Source of the DNA: Bacteroidales bacterium
GTDB taxonomy: Bacteria; Bacteroidota; Bacteroidia; Bacteroidales; UBA932
Length of the DNA stretch: 64,000 nucleotides
Direction of reading: 5' to 3'
Assembly (NCBI GenBank): GCA_017442315.1
Contig: JAFRZX010000101.1
Coordinates: forward strand, 1 to 64,000
Part shown: positions 1-9,148 of the stretch, piece after piece
Layout of the letters: each line of letters begins with the position of its first letter
Numbering within the stretch: position 1 is the stretch's first letter
Notes under the pieces: model-generated
The model's database searches: none
Told to the model about the DNA's origin: nothing
The model's input: the letters and a program-made list of their open reading frames with translations, nothing else
Translations under genes and position numbers: made by a program

Positions 1-348
1 AACTATATGCTTGAAATTGAGAACTACGATGCTGTAAAGACTATCATCAACCGCGACTACGAGACTTTCAGCGGCAAGATGCTTGAACGATATTTCAAGC
101 GTGTGCTTATGGAGAGCAAGGCGTACACACGCATCGGCAGTTGGTGGAACCGGAAGGGTGAGAATGAAATTGATATTGTTGCCGAAAACGAATTGAACAA
201 CGAAGCTGTATTCATTGAGGTAAAGAGAAAAGAGGAAAACTTCGATGCTGATGCTCTTAATGAGAAAGTTGATGTCTTTACTCGTGCCACAGGCAAGTTT
301 AAGGACTATGCCGTATCGCAAAAAGGCTTGTCGATGACCGATATGTAA
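1..348 (+). CDS. C-terminal part of a DUF234-type ATP-binding protein (5' truncated by window edge)
   Basis: The frame is open from the first base of the window, so the start lies outside; an internal ATG at 7 is probably not the true start. The 115 visible residues resemble the C-terminal DUF234 domain of archaeal-type P-loop ATPases, which has a PD-(D/E)xK nuclease-like fold: GENEIDIVAE is followed by AVFIEVKRK, giving the D...ExK spacing. The ending GLSMTDM is like the usual GLSMEDM-type end of the family, so the 3' end looks intact. These ATPases are common and poorly understood in Bacteroidales. The Walker motifs are not in the window, so the ATPase part is inferred from family architecture. 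Confidence 0.75.
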   Translation, partial: NYMLEIENYDAVKTIINRDYETFSGKMLERYFKRVLMESKAYTRIGSWWNRKGENEIDIVAENELNNEAVFIEVKRKEENFDADALNEKVDVFTRATGKFKDYAVSQKGLSMTDM

Positions 349-376
349 CAAATCTCATCGAGGAACAATATTCTAA

Positions 377-655
377 AATCTACACAAAATTTTACATTTC
401 GCCTACGGCGAATATTGGCTGCACCTCGGCATAGTAAGCAAGCTTCCTGATGGCAGACTCGCACAGAGACTCTCCCCTCGGGGCAAGAACAGCCATTGGA
501 CCAAACTTAACATGGACAGATGTATGGATCTCGAAGATCGTGGCCTCATGACACCGGCTGGAAGACGTGCATTTGAAAATGCCTGCGGATGGAGGTATCA
601 GGTATTTCACCCTACCCCAGAGCAGCTTGAGGATCTAAATGATCATAGAAAATAA
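377..655 (+). pseudogene. 5'-truncated remnant of a YdeI/OmpD-associated family gene
   Basis: Reading the plus strand in the frame that ends with TAA at 653-655 gives about 92 residues that are open back to a stop at 374-376 and have no good start codon. The segment carries motifs of YdeI/OmpD-associated ('bacteriocin-protection') proteins: AYGEYWL, RLAQRLSPRGKNSHWTKLN, then MDLEDRGLMTPAGRRAFE. The family is normally about 190 residues, so roughly half of the N-terminal part is missing. It follows directly after the DUF234 ATPase gene. I read it as a decayed gene; the only internal ATG (at 512) would leave a meaningless fragment. No other gene is visible between 349 and 790. Confidence 0.6.
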
Positions 656-790
656 TTTTTCTAAAGAAACAAATGGAGGGGACAAGAAGAAATTGATGAC
701 AGAATAATATGTGAGAAGACGTCAGATTAGTACGACTGGCATATTTTGTGACATAGCAGACGAATAGTTAATTTATAATTATTAAAAACT

Positions 791-2203
791 ATGGACACGA
801 AACGAAACACAGGAAACAATGATGGCATCATCTACGGATCAGAGGAAATGCGCAGTCCGGCAGCTTCCGAATTCATCCCGAAACACAAGATGCCTGCAGA
901 AACAGCCTATCAGATAGTCAAGGACGAGACTTTCCCACAAACCCAACCAAGATTGAATCTGGCAACATTTGTCACCACATATATGGATGACTATGGTACA
1001 AGATTGATGAATGAGGCTGTTGGAATCAACTATATAGACGAAACTGAATACCCGCGGGTTGCGGTAATGTGCGGCAGATGCATCAACATGGTAGCCAATA
1101 TGTGGCATTCTCCCGAAGTAACGGAATGGAAGACAGGAGCAGTAGGTATCGGATCATCAGAAGCATGCATGCTTGGTGGTGTAGCCGCATGGCTCAGATG
1201 GCGTTCCCGCAGAAAAGCAGCCGGTAAACCACTCGACAAGCCAAATCTGGTAATGAGCTCCGCGTATCAGGTTGTATGGGAGAAATTCTGTCAGCTCTGG
1301 CAGATAGAGATGCGTACAGTTCCAATCACTCACAAGCATCCTACATTGAATATTGAGGAAGCGATCAGAATGTGTGATGAAAACACAATATGCATCGTAC
1401 CTATTGCAGGAGTAACATGGACAGGCATGAACGACGACATAGAAGCTCTTAATGATGCCCTTGAAGAATATAATGCAAAGACCGGATACGATATTCCTAT
1501 TCATGTAGATGCTGCATCAGGAGGCTTCATACTTCCTTTCCTCAATCCTGATAAAAAATGGGATTTCCGTCTTAAATGGGTCATTTCAATATCAACTTCA
1601 GGCCATAAATACGGACTGGTATACCCTGGACTGGGATGGGTGGTATGGCGTGACAAGAAATATCTCCCGGAAGAGATGTCATTCAGTGTAAATTATCTCG
1701 GTGCAAACATCACACAAGTCGGCCTGAACTTCTCACGTCCTGCAGCACAGATACTGGCACAATACTATAATTTCATTCATCTTGGCGAGGAAGGATACCG
1801 AGAGATACACTCAAACTCAATGGCAATCGCCAAATATTGCCACGACGCCATAGGAAGCATGCCATGTTTCAGGAATTACTCAAAAACCCTGGACAATCCT
1901 CTCTTCATATGGACACTCAAGCCGGAATACGACAAGAATGCAAATTGGACACTTTTTGACCTTCAGGACAAACTGATGCAAAGCGGATGGATGGTACCAG
2001 CGTATACAATGCCGGCTGACATTCAAGATATGGTAGTAATGAGAATCGTTGTCCGTCAGGGAATGTCACGTGACATGGCCGACATGCTGATCGGAGACAT
2101 CAGAAATGCAGTCGCAGAACTGGAAAAACTAGAGTACCCGACTCCGTCACGCATATCTGTCAACAAAGGAAAGAAACATAAAGGACACGTTTTCACACAT
2201 TAA
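791..2203 (+). CDS. gadB: Glutamate decarboxylase GadB
   Basis: PLP enzyme that converts L-glutamate to GABA and CO2 in the cytoplasm and consumes a proton; part of glutamate-dependent acid resistance. The 470-residue length is normal. HVDAASGG (about residues 238-245) supplies the Asp that pairs with the pyridine nitrogen, and SGHKYG (about 270-275) contains the PLP-binding Lys273. The C-terminal stretch ends KGKKHKGHVFTH, matching the family's tail, where a His near the end takes part in pH-dependent auto-inhibition in E. coli GadB. The A/T-rich leader before the ATG at 791 is usual for Bacteroidota. gadC starts 13 bases after the stop, so the two are almost certainly cotranscribed. Confidence 0.97.
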   Translation: MDTKRNTGNNDGIIYGSEEMRSPAASEFIPKHKMPAETAYQIVKDETFPQTQPRLNLATFVTTYMDDYGTRLMNEAVGINYIDETEYPRVAVMCGRCINMVANMWHSPEVTEWKTGAVGIGSSEACMLGGVAAWLRWRSRRKAAGKPLDKPNLVMSSAYQVVWEKFCQLWQIEMRTVPITHKHPTLNIEEAIRMCDENTICIVPIAGVTWTGMNDDIEALNDALEEYNAKTGYDIPIHVDAASGGFILPFLNPDKKWDFRLKWVISISTSGHKYGLVYPGLGWVVWRDKKYLPEEMSFSVNYLGANITQVGLNFSRPAAQILAQYYNFIHLGEEGYREIHSNSMAIAKYCHDAIGSMPCFRNYSKTLDNPLFIWTLKPEYDKNANWTLFDLQDKLMQSGWMVPAYTMPADIQDMVVMRIVVRQGMSRDMADMLIGDIRNAVAELEKLEYPTPSRISVNKGKKHKGHVFTH

Positions 2204-2216
2204 ATAATCACAGGCC

Positions 2217-3689
2217 ATGAATACACAGAAAGGAAGCGCCGGCAAGACACTTAAACTAAGTGTCACAACACTGGCAATCATGAACATAACGGCTGTAGTA
2301 AGTCTTAGAGGGCTGCCATCAGAAGCGGTCTATGGACTCTCGTCAGCATTTTATTATCTATTTGCAGCCATTGTATTCCTGATTCCGACTGCAATGGTAG
2401 CTGCAGAACTTGCGGCAATGTTTTCCGACAAACAAGGTGGAGTCTTCCGATGGGTCGGAGAGGCCTTCGGCCCAAGAGCAGGATTTCTCGCCATCTGGCT
2501 GCAATGGATAGAGTCAACCATTTGGTATCCGACTGTACTGACATTTGGAGCAGTATCCCTGGCATTCATAGGAATCAACGATGCTTCAGATGCAGCTCTT
2601 GCATCTAACAAGATATTCACTCTCGTTACAGTTCTTGCCATCTACTGGACAGCCACACTCATCGCACTCAAAGGAATAGGATGGGTTGGAAAGATCAGCA
2701 AATGGGGAGGCTTGATAGGCACGATTATCCCTGCGGCATTGCTGATCGTACTCGGAATCATATACATCGCCACTGGAGGACACAACTACATGGACATGAA
2801 CCAGAGTTTCATTCCGGATCTGACAAAACTCGACAACCTCGTATTGGCAAGCAGCATATTCCTGTTCTATGCCGGAATGGAAATGATGGGAGTACACGTA
2901 ATGGATGTCAATAATCCTTCGAGAAATTATCCAAAAGCGATCATAATAGGTTCTCTTGCCACTGTCTGCATCTTCATTCTTGGAACATTTGCCCTAGGAG
3001 TGATTATTCCTGCAAAGGACATAAACCTGACGCAATCCTTGCTGATAGGCTTTGACAACTTCTTCAAGTATTTTCATATTCCTTGGGCCGGACCCGTCAT
3101 TGCAATAGCATTGATGTTCGGGGTGCTGGCAAGTGTGCTGACATGGGTTGCCGGTCCGTCAAAAGGTATATACACTGTAGGAAAGGCAGGGTATCTGCCA
3201 CCATTCTTCCAGAAGAGCAACAATAACGGTGTACAGCGCAACATACTGCTTGTGCAGGGTGGAATAGTAACACTCCTTTCACTTTTATTCGTCGTAATGC
3301 CTTCAGTGCAGTCATTCTATCAGATACTATCGCAGCTTACAATCCTGCTATATCTCATAATGTACATGCTCATGTTCGCTGCAGCAATCTCACTGCGCTA
3401 TAAGATGAAATCAGCAGCCCGTCCATTCCGGCTTGGCAAAGGCAATGCGCTTATGTGGATATTGGGAATCACGGGATTCGGAGGATCGCTGCTGGCTTTT
3501 GTACTGAGTTTCATTCCTCCTGGTCAGATCAACATAGGAAACACGACCATATGGTACTCTGTCCTGATAATCGGATGTGTGCTGATGGTGGTAATTCCCC
3601 TTATCATCTACTCCAGAAGAAAACCATCATGGCGTGATCCATCTTCAGACTTTGCCCCATTCCATTGGGAGAACAAATCCACAGAATGA
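2217..3689 (+). CDS. gadC: Glutamate:GABA antiporter GadC
   Basis: Inner-membrane APC-superfamily exchanger that imports glutamate and exports GABA, completing the proton-consuming cycle begun by GadB. The 490-residue protein has about 12 hydrophobic segments. The N-terminal segment MNITAVVSLRGLPSEAVYG and the following AAIVFLIPTAMVAAELA are typical of the GadC family. A short hydrophilic C-terminal tail of about 20 residues (SSDFAPFHWENKSTE) may act like the pH-gating C-plug of E. coli GadC, though it is shorter; that role is inference. A hairpin starts about 45 bases after the stop. Confidence 0.95.
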   Translation: MNTQKGSAGKTLKLSVTTLAIMNITAVVSLRGLPSEAVYGLSSAFYYLFAAIVFLIPTAMVAAELAAMFSDKQGGVFRWVGEAFGPRAGFLAIWLQWIESTIWYPTVLTFGAVSLAFIGINDASDAALASNKIFTLVTVLAIYWTATLIALKGIGWVGKISKWGGLIGTIIPAALLIVLGIIYIATGGHNYMDMNQSFIPDLTKLDNLVLASSIFLFYAGMEMMGVHVMDVNNPSRNYPKAIIIGSLATVCIFILGTFALGVIIPAKDINLTQSLLIGFDNFFKYFHIPWAGPVIAIALMFGVLASVLTWVAGPSKGIYTVGKAGYLPPFFQKSNNNGVQRNILLVQGGIVTLLSLLFVVMPSVQSFYQILSQLTILLYLIMYMLMFAAAISLRYKMKSAARPFRLGKGNALMWILGITGFGGSLLAFVLSFIPPGQINIGNTTIWYSVLIIGCVLMVVIPLIIYSRRKPSWRDPSSDFAPFHWENKSTE

Positions 3690-3734
3690 GATCAGATCAA
3701 GGGCCTGCATTAAATCATATATCATGTATACAAT

Positions 3735-3763
3735 GATGCTGCATTTTTAAAGAATGCAGCATC
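3735..3763 (+). terminator. Hairpin after gadBC
   Basis: Perfect 11-bp inverted repeat: GATGCTGCATT at 3735-3745 and AATGCAGCATC at 3753-3763, with a 7-base loop TTTAAAG. It lies between gadC and the next plus-strand gene. There is no clear T-run on the plus side, so termination is likely but not certain; it could also be a stabilising 3' hairpin. Confidence 0.5.
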
Positions 3764-3829
3764 AATCATTGCATTTACGACAGCATATGAGTAGCTTTGC
3801 AAAGAAATCAAATCAATGCAGTATATGTA

Positions 3830-4558
3830 ATGGAAAACGGGATAGAGATCTTTCTGCTGGCATCAGGAGCCAGCTTCGTGCAGAGGACGACAGGATTCGG
3901 GTTCGGCATATTCATCATGACTGTTCTTCCATTTCTGATGCCTTCATATGGAGAAGCCACTACCCTGTCCGGCCTGCTCGCTCTCACCACTTCCATTACA
4001 ATAGCCTTCAGAATGCGGAAACTTGTTTCATGGAAAAGGCTCTGTCCGATTCTCGGTGCATTCATCATCGTATCCGCTGCCTCCATATGTTTCCTAAACA
4101 GGATTGAAGGTAATCTCATGAGACAGATTTTAGGAGGAACCCTCATCATTACAGGGCTTTATTTTGCCTTCCTGCGGAATCGGATACGTATAGGCACCAC
4201 CCCTGCATGGCAGATCGGGACAGGTATGCTCAGCGGGGTTATGGGAGGATTCTTCGGAATGCAAGGTCCTCCAGCCGTATTGTATTTCATTTCATCCGAA
4301 CCGGATAAAGAACATTACATGGCAATGACACAAATGTACTTTGCCATAGGCAATGCCGGAATGACCATCATACGCTCATGCAACGGATATCTCTCCGAAA
4401 GCGTAGGATGGGGTTATCTTGCTGGTATAGGCGGGGCCGCTGTCGGTCTTCTACTAGGTGGTTATGCCTTCAGACACATCCCTAACCGCATATTTTCATA
4501 CATTGTCTATGCCTACATCTGTATCAGCGGACTGATCATCCTTCTCACCTCTCTATGA
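3830..4558 (+). CDS. TauE/SafE-family (DUF81) membrane permease
   Basis: Predicted inner-membrane transporter of the TauE/SafE family, whose characterised members export sulfite or sulfonate-related organic anions; the substrate here is unknown. The 242-residue protein is almost entirely hydrophobic (about 7-8 segments). It carries the family's two glycine-rich repeat motifs, near the N-terminus (GFGFGIFIM) and in the middle (GMLSGVMGGFFGMQGPPAVLYF). I chose ATG 3830 (MENGIEIF); an open frame extends upstream to a TTG at 3797, but that extension is hydrophilic and lacks family character. The gene is convergent with the next minus-strand gene, with only 5 bases between the stops. Confidence 0.85.
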   Translation: MENGIEIFLLASGASFVQRTTGFGFGIFIMTVLPFLMPSYGEATTLSGLLALTTSITIAFRMRKLVSWKRLCPILGAFIIVSAASICFLNRIEGNLMRQILGGTLIITGLYFAFLRNRIRIGTTPAWQIGTGMLSGVMGGFFGMQGPPAVLYFISSEPDKEHYMAMTQMYFAIGNAGMTIIRSCNGYLSESVGWGYLAGIGGAAVGLLLGGYAFRHIPNRIFSYIVYAYICISGLIILLTSL

Positions 4559-4563
4559 GTGCA

Positions 4564-5028
4564 TCACTTCAGTTTCAGAAGTTCGCTCACAGGCATGCCT
4601 CTCTTCTCCACAACACGCGACTCACCGGAATCCAAAGTTATCCTCAAAGACAGGTCCACACTATAATCTGACGGTTCAAAAAAGATAAGCCCCAGCACAC
4701 TCCATATGGATGCTCCAGGGCACAAGGCAGCACGTCCAGAAACCGTAACCTTGGAATCGCCGGAAGATACCCTGAAATCCGAAGCAGTACCCTGGATAAA
4801 AGGCGATCCCTTCTTATACACCATCCCATGTATATCAGAAACGGTAAAGCCTTCCATCGGATTATTTACCTTCACCCAGACTGTTCCGCTTACAGAAGAG
4901 AAACTCTCAGGAGTTATGGATTCCACTCCATAATCCCCTATTGACATCTTGCTGAACTGAGCCATGCAATCGTCAGCAGCAAGCAGGAAAAGAAATGCTG
5001 CAATCAGCACGGTAAACATTTTTTTCAT
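4564..5028 (-). CDS. Secreted hypothetical protein, LEA14-like fold suspected
   Basis: 154 residues with a clear N-terminal signal peptide (MKKMFTVLIAAFLFLLAADDCMAQ), so probably periplasmic or surface-exposed. The mature part is beta-rich. VKVNNPMEGFTVSDIHGMVYKKG followed by RVSSGDSKVTVSGRA resembles the pattern of LEA type-2 (LEA14-like) domains, in which a strand ending in N-P is followed by a short polar strand pair; this is pattern recognition only. It begins 6 bases downstream of manC in the same direction and is probably on the same transcript. No function can be assigned. Confidence 0.65.
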   Translation of the reverse strand: MKKMFTVLIAAFLFLLAADDCMAQFSKMSIGDYGVESITPESFSSVSGTVWVKVNNPMEGFTVSDIHGMVYKKGSPFIQGTASDFRVSSGDSKVTVSGRAALCPGASIWSVLGLIFFEPSDYSVDLSLRITLDSGESRVVEKRGMPVSELLKLK

Positions 5029-5034
5029 ATCACG

Positions 5035-6081
5035 TCACTTATCAAAATCCTTTATCCTTTGTTCATCACTAAGGCGGCATATGAGGATACGTCCGCCACG
5101 CTCAACCACAATACTATCTTCCATACCTTCCAGCACTATGCTCGTCGCATCAGGGGCATGTACGATACATCCATGACAATCATACACATGAACATTCTGT
5201 CCAACAACAGCATTACCATTCTCATCATGCGGCAGCAATGTCCACAGCGATCCCCATGTACCTACATCACTCCATCCGAAATCAGATGGGAAGGTATATA
5301 TGTAATCAGCCTTCTCCATCACCGCATAATCAATAGAAATCTTATCACATGTCGGGAAAATATCTCCAACAACTTCAGTTTCATTGCTGGTATAGAATGC
5401 CCTTGACATCTCATCCATCTTGTCCGCAAGACCAGGGACAAAGCTTCTGAGGGAGTCAACAATAGTATCCACATTCCATACAAATATACCTGCATTCCAC
5501 AGATAAGTGCCGGCTGCAAGATACTCCTTGGCAACAGAAAGCGATGGCTTCTCTCGGAAAGACTCAACCTCATACAATTCTGATCCATCCACCTGGGCTG
5601 CCGCGGCTATATATCCATAACCCGTCTCAGGTCTGGTTGGCCTGACTCCTAGCGTCACTATACGCTTTCCTTCTGCTGCAAACTTCAAGGACTCTGAAAT
5701 TATTCTTATGAACTCATCCACATCAGTAACGATAGCATCCGATGGAGCAACGACTATATTGGCATGCGGGTGTCTCGCCTTGATTTTCCAGCAAGCATAA
5801 GCAATACATGGTGCAGTATTACGAGCACAAGGTTCGGCCAGAATGTTCTCCGCCGGAACATCAGGAAGCTGAGAACGTACAATATCGACATATGCGGCAC
5901 TGGTTACGATCCAGATATTATTCATCGGACAGATAGGCACAAAACGTTCTACCGTCATCTGGATCATTGTCTTGCCACATCCCATCACATCCACGAACTG
6001 TTTCGGAAACTCAGGCGTACTCATAGGCCAGAACCTGCTCCCGATACCTCCCGCCATTATAACTACATGGTTATCTTGCAT
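5035..6081 (-). CDS. manC: Mannose-1-phosphate guanylyltransferase
   Basis: Makes GDP-mannose from mannose-1-phosphate and GTP for polysaccharide and glycoprotein synthesis. The 348-residue protein begins MQDNHVVIMAGGIGSRFWP, the nucleotide-binding GGxGxRxWP signature, followed by PEFPKQF; the FREKP motif lies in the middle. It is the short form without the C-terminal phosphomannose isomerase/cupin domain of bifunctional ManC. I chose ATG 6081 because the signature then starts at residue 9; the open frame runs to 6165, but that stretch overlaps ugd. It starts 4 bases after the ugd stop, so the pair forms an operon. Confidence 0.92.
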   Translation of the reverse strand: MQDNHVVIMAGGIGSRFWPMSTPEFPKQFVDVMGCGKTMIQMTVERFVPICPMNNIWIVTSAAYVDIVRSQLPDVPAENILAEPCARNTAPCIAYACWKIKARHPHANIVVAPSDAIVTDVDEFIRIISESLKFAAEGKRIVTLGVRPTRPETGYGYIAAAAQVDGSELYEVESFREKPSLSVAKEYLAAGTYLWNAGIFVWNVDTIVDSLRSFVPGLADKMDEMSRAFYTSNETEVVGDIFPTCDKISIDYAVMEKADYIYTFPSDFGWSDVGTWGSLWTLLPHDENGNAVVGQNVHVYDCHGCIVHAPDATSIVLEGMEDSIVVERGGRILICRLSDEQRIKDFDK

Positions 6082-6085
6082 AAAA

Positions 6086-7324
6086 CTAATCTCTTTTGAA
6101 TACATCTCTTGTATAGACCTTATCCAAGACATCATCAAGACACGAATCATACCTGTTGGCAACAATTGCCTGACTCATCTGCTTGAACTTCTCAATATCA
6201 TTCACCACGAGACTACCGAAAAATGTCGAACCATCCTCCAGTTTAGGCTCATATACAATAACTTCAGCACCTTTTGCCTTGATACGTTTCATAACGCCCT
6301 GGATGGAACTCTGACGGAAATTATCCGAATTCGATTTCATAGTAAGACGATATACCCCAATGGTACACTTCTTCTCCTGAGAAGCATTATAATCATAGCC
6401 TCTGCTATATGAATAGTATCCTGCCTTCTGGAGAACCCTGTCTGCTATAAAATCCTTGCGGGTGCGATTGCTCTCAACGATGGCACGCATAATCTCCTGA
6501 GGGACATCATCATAGTTTGCCAACAGCTGTTTCGTATCCTTTGGCAGGCAATAGCCACCGTAACCGAATGACGGATTATTATAGTGGTCGCCAATACGTG
6601 GATCAAGACACACACCCTTTATGATATCCTGTGTATCAAGTCCTTTCATCTCTGCATATGTGTCAAGCTCATTGAAATACGAAACACGTAGAGCAAGATA
6701 TGTATTGGCAAAAAGCTTCACAGCCTCCGCCTCGGTAACACCCATGAAAAGGGTCTCTACATCAGGTTTCAGGGAAGCTTCCTGCAACAATGAAGCAAAT
6801 GTCCGGGCCGCTTTCACCTGACACTCATCAGACATGTCCATACCAACAATGATTCGCGAAGGATAGAGATTGTCATAAAGAGCCTTGGATTCACGAAGGA
6901 ATTCCGGAGAAAAAAGAATATTTGTTGTATTGTACTTCCTGCGGACCGATGCCGTATATCCCACCGGAATGGTGGACTTTATCACCATGACCGCATCCTT
7001 ATTGACGGAAAGCACCTTCTCAATGACAGTCTCAACTGCCGATGTATCAAAGAAATTCTTCTGCGGGTCATAATTGGTAGGAGCTGCTATCACGACAAGT
7101 TCAGCCTCACGATAAGCATCATCAGCATCCAATGTTGCAGTCAGGTCAAGTTCCTTCTCCGCAAAAAACTTTTCAATATATTCATCCTGGATCGGAGACT
7201 GACGGCAATTGATCATATCAACCTTTTCAGGCAGAATATCAACGGCTTTAACGCTATGGCGCTGTGATATAAGTGTCGCAAGCGAAAGACCGACATAACC
7301 GGTACCTGCTACTGCTATCTTCAT
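6086..7324 (-). CDS. ugd: UDP-glucose 6-dehydrogenase (copy 1)
   Basis: Oxidises UDP-glucose to UDP-glucuronate with 2 NAD+. The 412-residue protein starts [14 protein letters not shown] (GxGxxG dinucleotide site, residues 7-12) and has the catalytic cysteine in [15 protein letters not shown] (Cys259). It ends [18 protein letters not shown], typical of this class. ATG 7324 places the Rossmann motif at the N-terminus; an upstream extension to 7399 is open but unlike the family and covers the promoter. A second copy (25382-26701) shares most of the sequence but has about 27 extra residues, so the two are diverged paralogues. UDP-hexose specificity is inferred; related UDP-sugar dehydrogenases are possible. 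Confidence 0.9.
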   Translation of the reverse strand: MKIAVAGTGYVGLSLATLISQRHSVKAVDILPEKVDMINCRQSPIQDEYIEKFFAEKELDLTATLDADDAYREAELVVIAAPTNYDPQKNFFDTSAVETVIEKVLSVNKDAVMVIKSTIPVGYTASVRRKYNTTNILFSPEFLRESKALYDNLYPSRIIVGMDMSDECQVKAARTFASLLQEASLKPDVETLFMGVTEAEAVKLFANTYLALRVSYFNELDTYAEMKGLDTQDIIKGVCLDPRIGDHYNNPSFGYGGYCLPKDTKQLLANYDDVPQEIMRAIVESNRTRKDFIADRVLQKAGYYSYSRGYDYNASQEKKCTIGVYRLTMKSNSDNFRQSSIQGVMKRIKAKGAEVIVYEPKLEDGSTFFGSLVVNDIEKFKQMSQAIVANRYDSCLDDVLDKVYTRDVFKRD

Positions 7325-7368
7325 ATACGAAAACTTTAATCCGAGCCCGTCACATGGGCATATCTTTA

Positions 7369-7400
7369 CAAATTTAGAGTTTTTTCGTGATATAAGCAAA
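7369..7400 (-). promoter_or_regulatory. Bacteroides-type promoter for ugd-manC
   Basis: On the minus strand: TTTG (7400-7397), a 20-base spacer, then TAAATTTG (7376-7369), matching the Bacteroidota primary sigma consensus TTTG-N19-21-TAnnTTTG. The ATG of ugd is about 45 bases downstream. Confidence 0.75.
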
Positions 7401-7460
7401 CCGGAGTCCCCATACCGGTGGGAAACAATATTGAAAGTATCTTCATAAAAAACGACTACA

Positions 7461-8069
7461 TCAATATGTCAACCGCTTCAAAATGGATGGATTGGCAGCA
7501 ATCATCTTATTCAGGTCGGCATGCGTGCAGACTTCTTCTGTAAGGAATCTGGAAGTGGAACCTGTATTGGCTGGATCCCACGTCAGCAGAACAGTATGTG
7601 TCTTCAATGCCTTGAGCTTTCGCGCAAGCATCTCATGATCGGCATCTCCACTGACAAGCACGACATAATCGAATTTCCGATAAAGTGTAAGCTCATATGT
7701 ATCAAGAGCTAACCATGTATCAATACCTTTCTCTATGATACCGCCGCCAGGTGCCTCCCTAAGATGCTTATAATGGAAAATCACATCATTTTCAATGAGG
7801 TTATCTTCAAACTTCCTTTCGCTTAACAGAAGGTTCCTCTCATCAGCATCCTTAGCCCTGAAACGCCCTCTGTAATAATGAGCTTCCGTAACATAAAGAT
7901 GCTTCCTGTCCACTCCCGCAATCTTTGCAATCATCTCCGGAATAAAGGCAAACAAGCCCTTCATATCAACCCCTTCAGCCATCTTTCTCTGCTGAAGTCC
8001 CTCATTGATCTTGGCATAATATCCTCCATCGATAAATATGCCAATAGACAGATTATCAGTGTGCAGCAT
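7461..8069 (-). CDS. NYN-domain (LabA/PIN-like) putative ribonuclease
   Basis: 202 residues. [10 protein letters not shown] near the N-terminus and [22 protein letters not shown] in the second half are the two acidic motifs of NYN domains (PIN-like fold, metal-dependent RNases; LabA/DUF88 group). The ending [10 protein letters not shown] has no extra domain. Such proteins occur alone or next to defence genes and their substrates are mostly unknown. It is preceded by a good -7 element (TAAGTTTG on the minus strand, 8101-8094) without a perfect -33 box, so it is probably a single-gene transcript. Confidence 0.8.
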   Translation of the reverse strand: MLHTDNLSIGIFIDGGYYAKINEGLQQRKMAEGVDMKGLFAFIPEMIAKIAGVDRKHLYVTEAHYYRGRFRAKDADERNLLLSERKFEDNLIENDVIFHYKHLREAPGGGIIEKGIDTWLALDTYELTLYRKFDYVVLVSGDADHEMLARKLKALKTHTVLLTWDPANTGSTSRFLTEEVCTHADLNKMIAANPSILKRLTY

Positions 8070-8206
8070 AATACATTAGTTTAATCAATACCACAAACTT
8101 ATAAAAAAGTTCCGATTTTATGCCAATTGATATATAATATACAAAAATTAACATTGGAACATCCTAGCAAAAATTACATCTAGGAATCATTCTTCAAATA
8201 TCCCCC

Positions 8207-9145
8207 TCATTCCACACCATGTATCTCAATATGTTTTCTGCAATTCACATCAGCATCAATCAATCTCTTCAATGTCTTGAAAAACACATTAAATTCCTTC
8301 TTTTTCGCAATTTCACAATCAGCAGATTTAACCTGTACCTCACATTCATTGAAATACCAATCCACAATATAAGGTATAGAATTCAATATCGTCGGCATAT
8401 CATAGACAATGCATTCCCTTTTATCTACAAATACAGAATAGTCCCTGATGGAGGTTCTTATTTTACACTCGATCAAATTATGTTTCTTATAAAAATCAAC
8501 AGCAATCTTCTTTATATCAGATGTACGAGGGTTGCATGGATCTAAAATTACAAATTTTGATAATCTGACTCTCCGTAATCCGATCTTTACTGAAAACGGG
8601 CTCCTAGATGCCATTGCATCAGCAATAACAGAAATATAATTATCAAAATAGTTTTTTGCCATTCCAATTGCCAGAGAATCAGCATATCCATGAATTGGTT
8701 TAGAACTCATTTTACAAAGTTCAGTAATGGTATTACGCAATGAATCTTCTGTAATCAGTTTATTTCCGTTTTCATTAGTTACTTCATAATATGGAAGTGT
8801 TATGCCATATAAATCAGATGGTAGTTTAACATTATGCTCACAAACAACAAATGCATGGTCTGGTCCCAAACGACTCAGAAACAAGCCATGTTCAAACAAG
8901 AGATTATCCCTTGGCACAAACTCACGCTTATCACGAATTATTGCCTCATCATCACACGAAAAGATAACAAGACTATAATCTACAATTCTCGTCTGTCTAA
9001 GCAAATCACTCAAAAAATTCTGATTCAATCTGAACACCTCATCAGTCCAGGGTACACAATCGAAATATGGATTAAGTCGCTTTTCAATTTGTCGCAAAAC
9101 AGGTTCATTTTCTTTTGATGAACCAATGAACAACTTAGGTTTCAT
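8207..9145 (-). CDS. TIR-STING fusion protein (Cap12-like), last gene of the RADAR-like operon
   Basis: 312 residues in two domains. Residues 1-125 look like the TIR-like domain of Cap12/Pycsar effectors (PF10137): LFIGSSKEN at the start, DYSLVIFSCDDE, then RDNLLFEHGLFLSRLG with the expected catalytic Glu85 of the NADase. Residues 155-312 match the bacterial STING pattern: DSLAIGMAKNYFDNYI (first helix), IRTSIRDYSVF with arginines 230 and 234, and YDMPTILNSI (Asp249, Thr252), like the DIPTT segment that contacts c-di-GMP in bacterial STING. In CBASS such proteins destroy NAD+ when a cyclic dinucleotide binds. Here the gene starts 3 bases after the rdrB stop, and no CD-NTase is visible nearby. 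The STING call is from motifs only. Confidence 0.75.
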   Translation of the reverse strand: MKPKLFIGSSKENEPVLRQIEKRLNPYFDCVPWTDEVFRLNQNFLSDLLRQTRIVDYSLVIFSCDDEAIIRDKREFVPRDNLLFEHGLFLSRLGPDHAFVVCEHNVKLPSDLYGITLPYYEVTNENGNKLITEDSLRNTITELCKMSSKPIHGYADSLAIGMAKNYFDNYISVIADAMASRSPFSVKIGLRRVRLSKFVILDPCNPRTSDIKKIAVDFYKKHNLIECKIRTSIRDYSVFVDKRECIVYDMPTILNSIPYIVDWYFNECEVQVKSADCEIAKKKEFNVFFKTLKRLIDADVNCRKHIEIHGVE

Positions 9146-9148
9146 ATG

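Noticed and set aside
720..790. Consensus promoter for gadBC
   Set aside because: Only a near match (ATATTTTG) is present, with no TTTG at the right distance, so it was not annotated.
8150..8200. Terminator after the TIR-STING gene
   Set aside because: Only a 6-bp stem (TCCTAG/CTAGGA) with a 12-base loop is seen; too weak to call.
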